From the NCBI RefSeq assembly GCF_018687715.1, contig NC_056752.1, forward strand, positions 47,409,501 to 47,473,500: a DNA stretch of 64,000 nt. Direction: 5' to 3'. Position 1 is the first letter of the stretch; the number at the start of each line of letters is the position of its first letter. Shown here piece after piece: positions 29,501-46,239 of the stretch. This stretch comes from Carya illinoinensis (taxonomy: Eukaryota > Streptophyta > Magnoliopsida > Fagales > Juglandaceae). The position numbers were made by a program, and so were the translations under genes. The notes beneath the pieces were generated by a model, which did not search any database, had not been told where the DNA came from, and saw only the letters and a list, made by a program, of their open reading frames with translations.

Positions 29501-31366
29501 ATGCTTTAAAGCGGCAGATTCAGGACCTATTGTGGGAGACAACATACATAAAAAGAAAAAATATATATTTTTACATTTACTTACAGTTGCTACGTATAGT
29601 TGAATACCGTAACAAAATAGAAAATAGATTTAAAAATATATGATCCGTTGGAGGCAATTTTGAACTACTTTCTTCAGATTTTACATAAAAATGGGAGCAC
29701 TCCCGTATGGCTTTTGTAAAACCCATAAAAATCAGCTCAAAAATTGCTTCCAATGACTTTGTATTTTACCTACAATCTACAGTTTTGCTATAATGTTGCC
29801 TCCAAATATAGCGATAACTGTTCATGACTGTTTATCATTTTTAATTCCTTTTTCTCTCTCTGAAGGTGAGAATCTTGGATGGCTTTTAATTGCCACCAAC
29901 CGGGGTGCAATTGGCATCATACTTTTTTTTCGCTTTCGGTCTTTATTTTATTTTATTTGGCCCACTTTGAAAGTGGACAGTTTTCTTCATTATAATTAAA
30001 CTGGTTAGTGCTGGATGAAGTTGCTATATGCATGTGTTGCTGCTATGTGCGTATCAATAGAGAAGGAGCCTATTATAGTTGGAAAACCATCAATCTTCAT
30101 CAAGCTCTTTAAAATGAATTTTCTTTCACAATTATCTTGATAATCTATTTGCAAAATTGTCGAAAATAAATATTCTCATAGTATATTTTGATAATATAAT
30201 CTTTTTTATATATTTTGAATCAAATTAAATTTTGGTTTGGTTTGTAAATTTAGATTAATTTAAAATATGACATAATTATATAGGTAAATATTGTGAATAT
30301 CAAAATATAGGAGGATATCATTGATAGTTATAGAAAATATTTGAAATGAATGAAAAATATTAAAAAACTTAATATTTAAATAATATAGAGAATAAATAGA
30401 TAAACTGATATATGATATTTTGTAAAGTCAGTATGTAAAATAGAAAAAATAAATTTTAATGATATATTTTAAAAAATAGGATAAAGTATCCATTGGGAGT
30501 GCTTGATGAAATCTCTCTTTCATCAAGTCTCTTCAATTCCTGTCTGCCTCATTTTCCCTCTTATCAGAAGTCTGGAAGCTCTAACTTTTGCCACAACTAT
30601 TAAAATGCTTTCCTGTAGCAGTCGCAGTACACCAAGGTTCTAGTATGGCTACTCTGAACCCTATTTAGAACAATTTTCTCACTTTTGATTAATGTTTTGA
30701 TCGCCTATGTGTCTGTTGTGTGCATGTTTTGGCTGTGGACAGGGATAGTGCAATGTAACAGTGATGATCAGCAATAAGCAGGTCATAAGGAGGGACTACT
30801 TGTTAAACCTAGATCGAAGAGTGCGATGGGGTGCAATTATCTCCTAACTTAATTCTCTCCCCCTCTCCAGAAACGCTTACCCCACCCACCTTTAGAAGGT
30901 TAAAAACCCATTCTTCCCCGGAATCCTTCATTTTCCAACTCCCAGGCCAATTAAGCACCAGTGCACCACAACTTGCAGCGGCATCCGAGCTCAAAATCTC
31001 ATTTTGAGTGACACTAGCTCGATGCTTCAATCTCATGAAATTCTTCAACGAGCCAATTGCTTAAATGGTTGTACCAGGGATTTAATTAGCTTCTAAACAG
31101 CTACATTTCTAATTCAGTTGTTTATGGATAAGTCTAGGACTGTCGTTAAACATTAACGTTGTTATATTTCAAGTCTCTTCTTTTTCTTTCTTTCCATCTT
31201 TTGCAGAACAAACACTCATTTCAGTCTTTATAAGAAGTATGAACAGCCAACACCTTCTGAACTCCAATAAACCATTTGGCCCCTCCCCTTAAATACGATT
31301 CTTTAACCACGAGTAGGAAGTTAGGAACACACTGCAAGAAGTACTGCTACAGAAATCAGGGCCGAA
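29500..31366. repeat. Duplicated spacer, copy 2 (3' flank of DBR gene B)
   Basis: Matches 3870-5080, 5622-5850 and 6535-6862 in the same order but lacks the solo LTR and the 5850-6530 segment. No gene. A frame at 30809-31048 is shared with 5612-5842 but has no aligned ATG. Confidence 0.75.
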
Positions 31367-34570
<3,204 letters not shown>

Positions 34571-34691
34571 TTACTGTGTTTCGGTTTTCTCGTCGAAAGT
34601 TCTCTCGCAGTGATGCGTTGCGGACAGAGTTCCATCCTTTGTATCGAACGGGATTCGAGCATTTCGTAACTGCTTACGTCCCAGTATGAAA

Positions 34692-34707
34692 CTTTATATA
34701 CGTCATC
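34692..34707 (-). promoter_or_regulatory. Core promoter of DBR gene B
   Basis: On the minus strand TGACGTATATAAAG combines a TGACGT bZIP core with a TATATAAA box, 170 bp upstream of the ATG. Only about 60 bp further upstream begins the Mutator-like element at 34769, so the upstream promoter context is transposon DNA. Confidence 0.55.
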
Positions 34708-34844
34708 ATTACTGTCGCTTTATTTTTAAGAGAGTTTCCACTAGAGCCACCGAAAATATCTCAAAAATCAGTAGTTCTATATGCAAACGGGAAATGTAAG
34801 CGGCACGCAGTCGGGTGACGTGGCGTTATGCCACGTCAGCATCT

Positions 34845-34879
<35 letters not shown>

Positions 34880-35108
34880 AAACGAATGAAAACCAAAACC
34901 GGTGCAGATTGAAAGCATTTCCGAAAGGCACCTGATTTCCCGCTTCTTCCATTCGCGAGCCCCCCAGAACTGAAAGGAGGAAGACTACGTCGGCGTTGGT
35001 GCAGAGAGGTGTTGCCGGTGGGTGGGTTGATCTCGGGCTGGTCCGGTCTGCGTTGGAGTGGGTCAAAGGCCGACCGTTGTTTGGGTCAGGTTGGTTTCAC
35101 TTGAGATT

Positions 35109-35238
35109 GGGTCAGATCCGTGGGCCATCTGCTTGGGTCCGGTTCGTGGGCCATCTGCTCGGGTCAGCTTCGTGGGCCATCAGCTCGGGTCAGCTTCGTG
35201 GGCCATCTGCTCGGGTCAGATTCGCGGGCCAGCAGTTT
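35109..35238. repeat. 26-bp tandem repeat, five units
   Basis: Units of the form GGGTCAGCTTCGTGGGCCAT plus CTGCTC at 35109, 35135, 35161, 35187 and 35213. It lies in the left subterminal region of the Mutator-like element, upstream of the transposase gene. A frame stays open across it, but the product is only a repeat of RGPSARVSFVGH-type residues and is not regarded as a gene. Confidence 0.85.
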
Positions 35239-36112
35239 AGCCCAGCATCTCGGGTCAGGGACGTGGGTGGTCAGTTTCGTGGGTCAGCACCACCACGGCC
35301 GCACCACCACGGCCAGGTTCTGGTTCTGAGATGGATCTATATCTGCATGCTTCAAAAAACCTGAAACAGATTTTCCTCCATTTGTTTGATATATATGTGG
35401 CTCTGTTTTGTGGGATTTGAATGAACATGGTAAATATATATTGTTGAACGTGAATCCATAGAGGAGTTTGAAAATGTTGTATACAAATGTGGTGTGGGTT
35501 TGCTCGGGTTTGTGTCGTGTAGGAGGCCAATGATATTGGGTTGATGTTGGTTTTTACATTGGTTGTAAACTACAAAATGTAAAGGTGTGATTCAAGTATA
35601 AAACAATGGCTTTAATATTCGGTTATTGATGGCTTTAATATTTGGTTAATGATTTGAATATATAAAAATTTTTCTCATGAAATCTTTGCACGATTTTTTA
35701 TTGGCTCTTTTCTGTTGGAGATGATTTGGTTTAATGAACTTGTTATGCAACTACTTTGTTAAAGGAGTTTATGTTCCCTTTTTTAATTTGTTGAACGCCA
35801 TAAGAGAAGAAATTTGGGGAATGGAAAGCAATATGCTTTTATTTTATGAACCAAGATATAGCTTATTTCATAGGAAAGTTACTAATTCCTCATCGTTTAC
35901 TTCCACTACCTAAATTATAAACTATTAGTTTCAATATGTAGATTTGATTACCTGAAAAGTGGGCTGAATACATCAATCTCTGGTAATATTTTAAGGAGTT
36001 TCTACTGTGGTGAAGCTTAGATAAAAAATTTTTTTTTTATTTGGTAGTGCCATAAAATGATACCAGGTATTTATTATTTTGTTATGGTCAATTTTGGTTT
36101 TTTTAATTTAGT

Positions 36113-39105
36113 ATGCCATTACCAAGTGTTTTTTCAACATTTGGAGATAAAAGTGAACAACTTTTACAGGGCATGGGAGAGTTTGAAGAACATGCATTGG
36201 ATAGACCAGAAGAACGGGAAACTGAAGATGGCAGTCCAGGTGAACGGGAAATCGACGATTGCACTCCAGGTACATCACACGTAGTGCCATCGTCGAAAGG
36301 TGATGATATGATTGAGGAGCCAAAGTCGGGCATGGAGTTCAATTCGTTTGAAGATTTGTTTAGGTATTATAAGCAGTACGCTAAGCAATGCGGTTTTGGG
36401 GTGATGACACAAAGGAGTGAGAGGTCAGAGGATCAAAGTGTCAGATATGTTACTCTTGGTTGTGCACGGGGAGGGAAGGCACGGGTTAAGACATCCAATG
36501 TTGCCAACCCACGTCCGACGGGAAAGACAGATTGCAAGGCAAGGATAAATGCCTTGAGAGTCGATGGAAAGATGCAGTTGACAACAGTCAATAATTCACA
36601 TAATCATGTTACCAGCCCACAGAAATCTCGCTTCTACCGATGTAACAGAGAAGTGAGTGAGACAGTTAAAAGAGTCCTTGACACCAATGACTTAGCGGGT
36701 ATCCGATTGAACAAGAGTTACGGATCTCTTGTAGTTGGTGCAGGTGGCTTTGAGAACCTGCCATTTCTGGAAAAGGATTGTCGCAATTACATCGACAAAG
36801 CCCGTCATCTACGACTTGGTGCAGGTGGTGCTGGAGCACTTCGTGATTATTTTTTAAGGATGCAGTACAAGAATAACGGATTTTTTGCATTGATGGATTT
36901 AGACGATGACGGGAGGTTAAAAAATATTTTTTGGGCAGATCCACGTAGTCGGGCAGCCTATAAGTATTTTGGTGATGTCGTGACATTCGACACCACATAC
37001 CTGACTAATAGGTATGGGATGCCCTTTGCACCATTTGTTGGTGTAAACCACCACGGGCAGTCGATTCTTTTGGGGGCTGGGTTGATTTCCAATGAGGACA
37101 CGGAGACCTTTACATGGCTATTCCAAACCTGGTTGCAATGTATGGACGGAGTAGCTCCAAAGGCGATAATTACTGATCAAGACAGAGCAATGAAAAATGC
37201 AATTGCTATTGTTTTCCCGGAAACGCGACATAGATTTTGCCTATGGCATATACTGAAGAAGGCACCTGAGAAGCTTGGGGCATATGCTGCATATAAAAGC
37301 GGGTTGAAAACTGAGTTGATGAAATGTGTATACGACACACAAACTATTAAGGAGTTTGAAAAATGTTGGGCCGTGTTTATTAATACATACGACTTACATG
37401 AGAATGTGTGGTTGAAAAGTTTATATTTGGAGCGTGCGCATTGGGTACCGGTTTTTCTAAAAGAGCACTTTTAGGCGGGAATGAGTACCACTCAGCGTAG
37501 CGAGAGTATGAATGCTTTCTTTGATGGTTATGTCCATTCAAAAACAAATCTGAAAGAGTTTGTCGACCAGTTCGACAATGCACTAAAAAGGAAAATTGAG
37601 AATGAAAATCAAGCAGAGTTTCTTTCCTTTAGTGGCACCATTCCCTGCGTATCTAGATCGCCAATTGAAAAGAAATTTCAATTGTTGTACACGAATGCAA
37701 AATTTAAGGAAGTTCAACAGCAAGTAATCGGTGTGCTTGATTTGGATCCAACTTTACAGACAATGGATGGTGTAATGAAGACTTATTTGGTAGAAGATGA
37801 AGTTCGTATTCAGGAGTTCACAAAACAGGTTACATATTTTGTGGATTTTAATGTCGATGACTGTAATGCAAAGTGTTCATGTGGTTTATTTCAGATGAGG
37901 GGGATACTGTGTAGGCATATTTTGTCTATATTCAAATCAAACGGTATAAAATCGTTGCCAGATCAGTACATTTTAGACCGATGGCGGAAGGACATCAAGA
38001 GAAGATACACTTTAATCCGATCTAGCTACGATGCCGGGGATGAAAGGCCAAATGGTAATAGACAATCCATTCTTCTGAATATGTGTTATGAGATGATAGA
38101 TTATGCGGTTGAATCTGAGAAGGACTTTGACGATGCAAAGAAGAAGATACAAGAGATGACTGGATTATATCGTCAGAACCAACGACCCTTATCTAGCGGC
38201 CAAACAGGTTTGAAGACCACCAATTGAAATTTATTTTTGTGAAAAGTTTTTTATTTTGTATATTGAAATGTGTATTTACAATTTTGGGTTTACATTTGCT
38301 ATTTATTTTGGATTGACATTGGAAATGATCTTTTATTATATTTTTGCAATGCAAAGTTTCGGAACCTGGGGTTACAATACTAGATGGGGCTGTAGTTGGT
38401 AGCTCACAACAAGTCAAGAGTCCACTTGTTGTCAGAGGAAAAGGAAGACCTCCGTCTCTTAGACGAGCATCCAGGATGGAGACAGAAATGCGGAAGGTTA
38501 AAGCCAAACAGAAGAAAGCACAAGTGGTTCAAAAACGCAAACAGGTTCATGTTTTAGTAGGGGATAATAAAAACATAAATATTTTCGTAGTGTGTCATTA
38601 TGATAAAGTTTGGATATATTCCTTATGACGAGTTATAACTATTTACTTCACTTTTAGCGAGATGAAGGAGATACAGTACCTATGGGCACAAAACGGAGTT
38701 TATTTGGGCCATCAGAAGCAGATGCATATTCCAACCACGGACAATTTACGGTATCATGTTTGGATAGTTTGTACGATTGGCATATTTTTTGAAGGAGGTC
38801 TATATTTGTAATGTGTTTTAATAACCTGTATTTATTAACAGGTTATGGACAGTAGTGGGACCACGCAAAGTGTTCAGTCGTGGTATTTTGGTAGTCAAGG
38901 AAGTAATCCTCCTATGGTTGGTAGTCAAGGAAGTGTTCATCATATGGTTGGTAGTCAAGAAAGTGTTCATCCTATAGTTGGTAGTCAAGAAAGTGTTCAT
39001 CATATGGTTGGTAGTCAAGAAAGTGTAAGATCTCTCACTTATCTAGGCCATTTTAGTAATATTATTTATTATTTGATCAAGATTTGTTTATTTGGATGGA
39101 AATAG
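36113..39105 (+). pseudogene. FAR1-RELATED / MULE transposase gene with one in-frame stop
   Basis: Encodes a FAR1/FHY3-family protein. First block 36113-37474: acidic N-terminus, FAR1 DNA-binding domain (about residues 77-165, from FNSFEDLFRYYKQYAKQCGF), then MULE transposase domain with VTFDTTYLTN (Asp about 293) and AIITDQDRAM (Asp about 355) and RFCLWHI. Codon 454 is TAG where relatives have Trp (EHF-W-AGMSTTQRSES). The frame continues unbroken through 37475-38207 with TTQRSESMNAFFDGY and a SWIM zinc finger (CSCGLFQMRGILCRHI). Probable further exons with GT-AG borders are 38357-38544 (GRPPSLRRASRM), 38658-38750 and 38842-39105, the last holding five 10-residue repeats of the VGSQESVHHM type. 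A single nonsense change in an otherwise clean gene suggests very recent loss, readthrough, or a sequencing error. The protein would be nuclear. It could be an active transposase allele or a domesticated FRS-like gene, but the flanking TIRs and TSD favour a transposon. Confidence 0.8.
38888..39027 (+). repeat. 30-bp in-frame tandem repeat in the FAR1-type gene
   Basis: GGTAGTCAAGAAAGTGTTCA-type units at 38890, 38920, 38950, 38980 and 39010, exactly 30 bp apart, each encoding ten residues (GSQ(E/G)SVH(H/P)(M/I)V). The reading frame is kept across all units. Confidence 0.9.
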
Positions 39106-40220
39106 ATTTTTTATGATTGGATGACACACAACCAAAGCGGCCTGGGTGGAGATGGGTCAAACGCATGGATGTAATGCGTTTGTATATTTCATGTGACTTG
39201 GTGTATTTACAAGGAGGAGGCTGATGCATTTTTTGTACACCACATGATGTGGTCTATTTTGCTTTTCCCTCTGAATTATTTGGGCAGCTTGCCAGTTATT
39301 TGTAGATGAGATCCTATTTTGTATATTCTCTCTGAGAATTTAAGTGGATAAAAGGAGGAAGTGGTTGAAAAATGTATGATGTAAGATTCAGATATATATA
39401 TATATAGATTACAGGAGAATTTGTGTTTCCCTCAAAACGAATTTTAATTGATGGCATACATAATATAAGCATTGATTTATTAACAGGTCATGTGATGTGA
39501 GGTTATTGGGATTGTTACGGCACGGGTTTTGACTTGGGGAAACTATGGACCAATTGGTAAGCACAACAGGTGTGCGTGCAATTGATGTTATTTGTTAGGT
39601 GATGTTTGTTAGGTGATGTTGGTGTATTTATTGTGGTGAAAGACCATATTGTATGAGGATTTGTCTTATAAGACCTGATGCTGGTATCCGTTTCAAGCTT
39701 TTTGGCTTACATATTTTGTGTCTATGACACATCTATACGAGTTAATGTGCAATGATGTGGTAACGTGTAGCATTGTAGTTTATTGTAATCTTCTGTCTGA
39801 TGCAAAAATTGACTACTAAGTATTCAATTGGTGGCAAAAAGCTGGTATCCAATAATACACTGCCAAATTTGTATTGTACAAGCAATATGCTTAACAGAAG
39901 CCCAAATAATCATACCTTAATATACTGGAACCACATAAAGAAATGGTAATAATTTCCCTCATACATCAAACTATAAGCACAAGTGGTCTATATACAGAGG
40001 ATCAAACTCGTTAAAGTACCAGAAAATTCACCTGAAATTTCAAAGTGTTACAAAAGTCCCATGAAATTTGTAAAGAAATTTTAAATACATACAAAAGTCC
40101 CAGGAAAAAGACAATAGAAATTTTAAATACATCTTAACTGTCCCAGGATATACAAAATTGCATATGACACATCTATTACATCCACTGATCAAAGTGTCAT
40201 GAGCATCAAAAGGGGTTGAG
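39106..40220. other. 3' region between the two convergent transposon genes
   Basis: About 1.1 kb, AT-rich, no coding frame of note. It presumably holds the 3' UTRs of the FAR1-type gene (from the left) and the GRF gene (from the right). Confidence 0.4.
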
Positions 40221-40631
40221 TTACATGAGCTGAAGCATTGGCCGATAGACATTACAACCACTTCGATACGAAATAAATACAGCACAAACTAGTACAAAAA
40301 AAAACCATGAGACTTTTAATACTTTCAACGCTCCCTTGTACTTCTTCTCCAATGCGGTAAATTTGGCTTCCTCCGTGCACAGCCGCTCATGAAGTACCCT
40401 TTCGTGCCTCCGTTCAGCTAACTCCAACGTCATCTTACAGCAAGTGTTTTGCTCACTTTGAAGATCAATCCACTCAAAAAAGCCACATTGTTTATTCATC
40501 TTATAGTTTGGACAATTGAAAAATCTTCTACCAAAAGATTTTGCTTTTCCAGAAATCCGTAGTTTCGCTTGGGAGCCACAATAGCAAAGTGGTCTCTCCA
40601 AGCTTGACCCGGAATGAGAAGCAGAACTCAT
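40221..40631 (-). CDS. GRF-type zinc-finger protein with C-terminal membrane segment, 136 aa
   Basis: Small intact ORF. Residues about 15-54 form a GRF zinc finger: CYCG, then KLRISGKAKSFGRRFFNC, then CGFFEW, with the ligand set C-x-C ... C ... C. A charged, probably coiled-coil stretch follows (about 58-100, ELAERRHERVLHERL, ALEKKYKGALK). A hydrophobic helix follows (about 105-122, WFFFVLVCAVFISY) and then a short tail. This architecture is common in small plant proteins of unknown function, often multicopy, and GRF fingers in general bind single-stranded nucleic acid. Here it lies inside the TIRs of a Mutator-like element and converges with its transposase, so it may be a passenger or accessory protein. 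No biochemical role can be assigned from sequence. Confidence 0.8.
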   Translation of the reverse strand: MSSASHSGSSLERPLCYCGSQAKLRISGKAKSFGRRFFNCPNYKMNKQCGFFEWIDLQSEQNTCCKMTLELAERRHERVLHERLCTEEAKFTALEKKYKGALKVLKVSWFFFVLVCAVFISYRSGCNVYRPMLQLM

Positions 40632-42245
40632 TCTCTATCATAATATTGAAGTAAAAACAGCCACCAGTCAAGAGTATATATTAAACAGTGTATATATGCA
40701 TGGGAGAAGAAATATACACGGGAGGTATGGCATAATATTTTGCAAAGAGATAAATTGTCTAACAAAAATATTTATATAACATTTTGCACTTGGGTGATAA
40801 TTTTACACGGGAGGATATGGCATATTATCCTGCAATGAAGATATATAGTAACTAATATTTCCATCCTAAACAGCAAATAATATATAACATTGAGCATCTA
40901 TTACACCAAGATTCAATGTGCTCATAAACCCATACACTTCAGCCAGTTCGACAATGCACCACATACCAATTACCCACCAACTTAACCAAAGTGTCACAAT
41001 AGACCACATAACAGAGCACATAAACTAAAATTCACAAACTAAAAACAGAAATTAGATTCGAAGCATCTACTGGGCAATTCAATAACACAAGATGAACAGA
41101 AATTTGTAAATATTATAGATCTAGTAACTGAACAAGAGTCATCATACGCAGGAAAAAAACAGCCCCCATACAGTATTATGATGAACTAGTGGACAGAGAA
41201 ATCTTACCTTAATAGTTTCAGACCGAACAGAGAAATGAATTTAGGGTTTTTCCACTTCTAAGGGGTGAATCGCTCGAGAAGTAGAGAGGGAGGGAAGTGT
41301 TCATCATACCAACAGATTCCCGTTCGACAACCAACAAAAATAAATGACAGCCTAAAAAATGACAACCAAAAAAAAAATTGAAAAATTACGTAGCGGAAAA
41401 ATTTAGGGTTCGGAATTCTCGGGATGAATCGGACGAACCTTTGAGGGAAGAATCGAGAGAGAATCAGACCAATCGCAGAGAGTGAGATACGGAATCGAAA
41501 GTGGTTCGAGAGAGGAGAAGCAGTCTAGGGTTCTCTACATCTAGGGTTCCAATCGCAGAGAAGGCGAGAGGGTCTCGACCATTAACTGGTTCGACAGGAT
41601 TTGGGGTTCCAATCACAGAGAGGGAGAGAGGGTTTCGAGGGTCTCGTGATGAAACTGGTTCTGAGATGGATTTGGGGTTTCAATCGCAGAGAGGGAGAGA
41701 GGGTTTCGAGGGTCTCGTGATGAAACTGGTTCTGAGATGGATTTGGGGTTCCAATCGCAGAGAGGGAGAGAGGGTTTCGATGGAGGTTTCGATGGATTGC
41801 AAGATGAAACTGGTGCTTGAATGGATTTGGGATTGGATTTGGGGTTCCAATCGCAGAGAGGGAGAGAGGGTTTCGATGGAGGTTTCGATGGATTGCAAGA
41901 TGAAACTGGTGCTTGAATGGATTTGGGATTGGATTTGGGGTTCCAATCGCAGAGAGGGAGAGAGGGTTTCGATGGAGGTTTCGATGGATTGCAAGATGAA
42001 ACTGGTGCTGGGATGGATTTGGGATTGGATTTGGGGTTCCAATACCAGCCAGAGAGGGTTTCGAGGGTCTCGAGAGTGGATCGAGAGAGGAGAAGCAGAG
42101 AGTAAAGAGAGAGACTTAGGGTTCCAATCTATCCAATCTAAACGGTGAGTTCCAGTTCCAATCTAAACGGTGAGTTTTGATTTATCCACGTCAGCAGCGC
42201 CGACTGCACGCCGTTTACACCAGGCGACTGCACTCAGCATTTTTC
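40632..42245 (-). other. 5' flank of the GRF gene and right subterminal region of the Mutator-like element
   Basis: Upstream sequence of the GRF gene. 41270-42180 is purine-rich and repetitive. The plus-strand frame 41501-42148 stays open only because the tandem repeat has a period divisible by three; it encodes repeated GSNRREGERVSMEVSMDCKM-type residues and is not accepted as a gene. Confidence 0.55.
41640..42045. repeat. Tandem repeat with 96-bp period (three units) and shorter variants
   Basis: GATTGGATTTGGGGTTCCAA recurs at 41831, 41927 and 42023, 96 bp apart, each unit containing CAGAGAGGGAGAGAGGGTTT and GATGGAGGTTTCGATGGATT. Shorter versions without the second segment precede them (from about 41640). 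Confidence 0.85.
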
Positions 42246-42254
42246 CTCAAAAAT

Positions 42255-43051
42255 ACATCCGGAATCATGTATTTTATTTTTTTAATTTTTCTTATTTTTT
42301 ATACATTTTTTTAATCATTATAAATATTTAAAAAAAATCACAACATTATTTACAAATTTTTCCTTAATCATTAAATGTAAATTAAAAAAAAAATTTCAAG
42401 ACATATTCGGGACACGATTTCTATAGAAATAGTATTTCTCTTTTTAAAATGTTATGTTTTTTGTTTAATTTTTAAAATAAAAATATTAAAAAAATTATAT
42501 CATTTCATCATCATGACTAGTTATAAAAGTAGTACATTATTTATACAAAGGCCAGGTAATTTGCATTAGAGATATTGAACAACTTGAGTAATACTGGAAT
42601 CACTTTTATATATATAGAAAATAGAATTATGTTATATATAATAAATTTTATGTATTTTTTATACACTTTATTAATATGATTGATCAAAATAATTATTTTA
42701 TATTTAAAAAAAATTATATAACCTATCACATTAATAGAGTATATAAAAAATAACTTCGAAAAATGGAATTATTGAGAAGTTATCAACTAACAAAGGGCAA
42801 ACCATTGTCTTTATTTTTTTGTCATTTACAAGGGCAAACACAAAAGCCACATGCACAGGGACAGCAATGCATACATGGCCACAAGACCAACAGTCTGTTG
42901 TGAAAAACAACAAGCCATAAAACGTCCGACCCTAGCCTCAGATAGACGCGTACTAGCTAGGCTTCCTTATTTCACAAAGCATTCGACATAAACCCCAACA
43001 CAACAGTAGTAAAAAGATATACAAACAGAAGATTACATCGATATCAATCGA
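42255..43051. other. Intergenic between Mutator-like element and DBR gene C
   Basis: AT-rich, no gene supported. The last about 60 bp are the 3' flank of gene C. Confidence 0.4.
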
Positions 43052-45891
<2,840 letters not shown>

Positions 45892-46239
45892 TTTAAGTCT
45901 CTCTCTCTCTCTCAGAGCTTTCTGGGTTCTGTCTATCTTTTTTTTTTTAAGAAAATTGGGTTCTGTCTATCTGTTTTTGCCTGCATATATGTTTCAATCG
46001 GTTTCGATATATACCAAGTCGTGGCTTAGGTTCTGGAAGTTTGTGGACTGAGTACAGATGAATCGTGTGCGTCCATGGCTCGGACAACATCTACGTATGC
46101 TTAGATAATTTGTAGAAATCTGTTCTTGTGCAGCAAGTTAAAATAATTCATTTTCCCATTATTTTAGTCTCAGTGCAGTACAAGAAGAAAATGCTAATTC
46201 TAATACCGTATAAAAGTTGCAAGCTTGGGAGGTAGCTTG
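45892..46239 (-). promoter_or_regulatory. Upstream region of DBR gene C
   Basis: A (CT)n tract just upstream of the ATG (plus-strand 45898-45911) and a possible TATATATC box on the minus strand at 46005-46012, about 115 bp from the ATG. The TGACGTA block of the other copies was not found. Weak support. Confidence 0.3.

Larger units (their letters stand above)
34769..42245. mobile_element. Mutator-like DNA transposon carrying FAR1-type transposase and a GRF gene
   Basis: A 7477-bp element flanked by identical 9-bp CTCAAAAAT (34760-34768 and 42246-42254). The two ends, read inward, align without gaps for 46 bp with about 28 identities. The best block is the shared GTAAnCGGC..GCAGTCGG, followed by a GACGTGG motif on both sides. 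Inside are a plus-strand FAR1-related/MULE transposase gene (36113-39105) and a convergent minus-strand GRF-finger gene (40221-40631). Both subterminal zones are GC-rich with tandem repeats (35109-35238; 41640-42045). The transposase has a premature stop, so the copy is probably inactive or was recently active. Confidence 0.85.

Noticed and set aside
34990..35364. Plus-strand 122-residue frame
   Set aside because: Made of the 26-bp repeat. The product is a simple repeat without family similarity; more likely untranslated leader or subterminal transposon sequence.
36103..36342. Minus-strand frames opposite the FAR1-type gene
   Set aside because: Shadows of the plus-strand coding frame.
37445..37474. 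Possible mini-intron (GT...TTAG) that would remove the TAG stop in the FAR1-type gene
   Set aside because: Only 30 nt, far below the minimum for plant introns, and removing it would delete conserved residues.
41501..42148. Plus-strand 215-residue frame with WIWGSNRREGERV repeats
   Set aside because: Stays open because the repeat period (96 bp) is a multiple of three. It overlaps the transposon end and has no domain.
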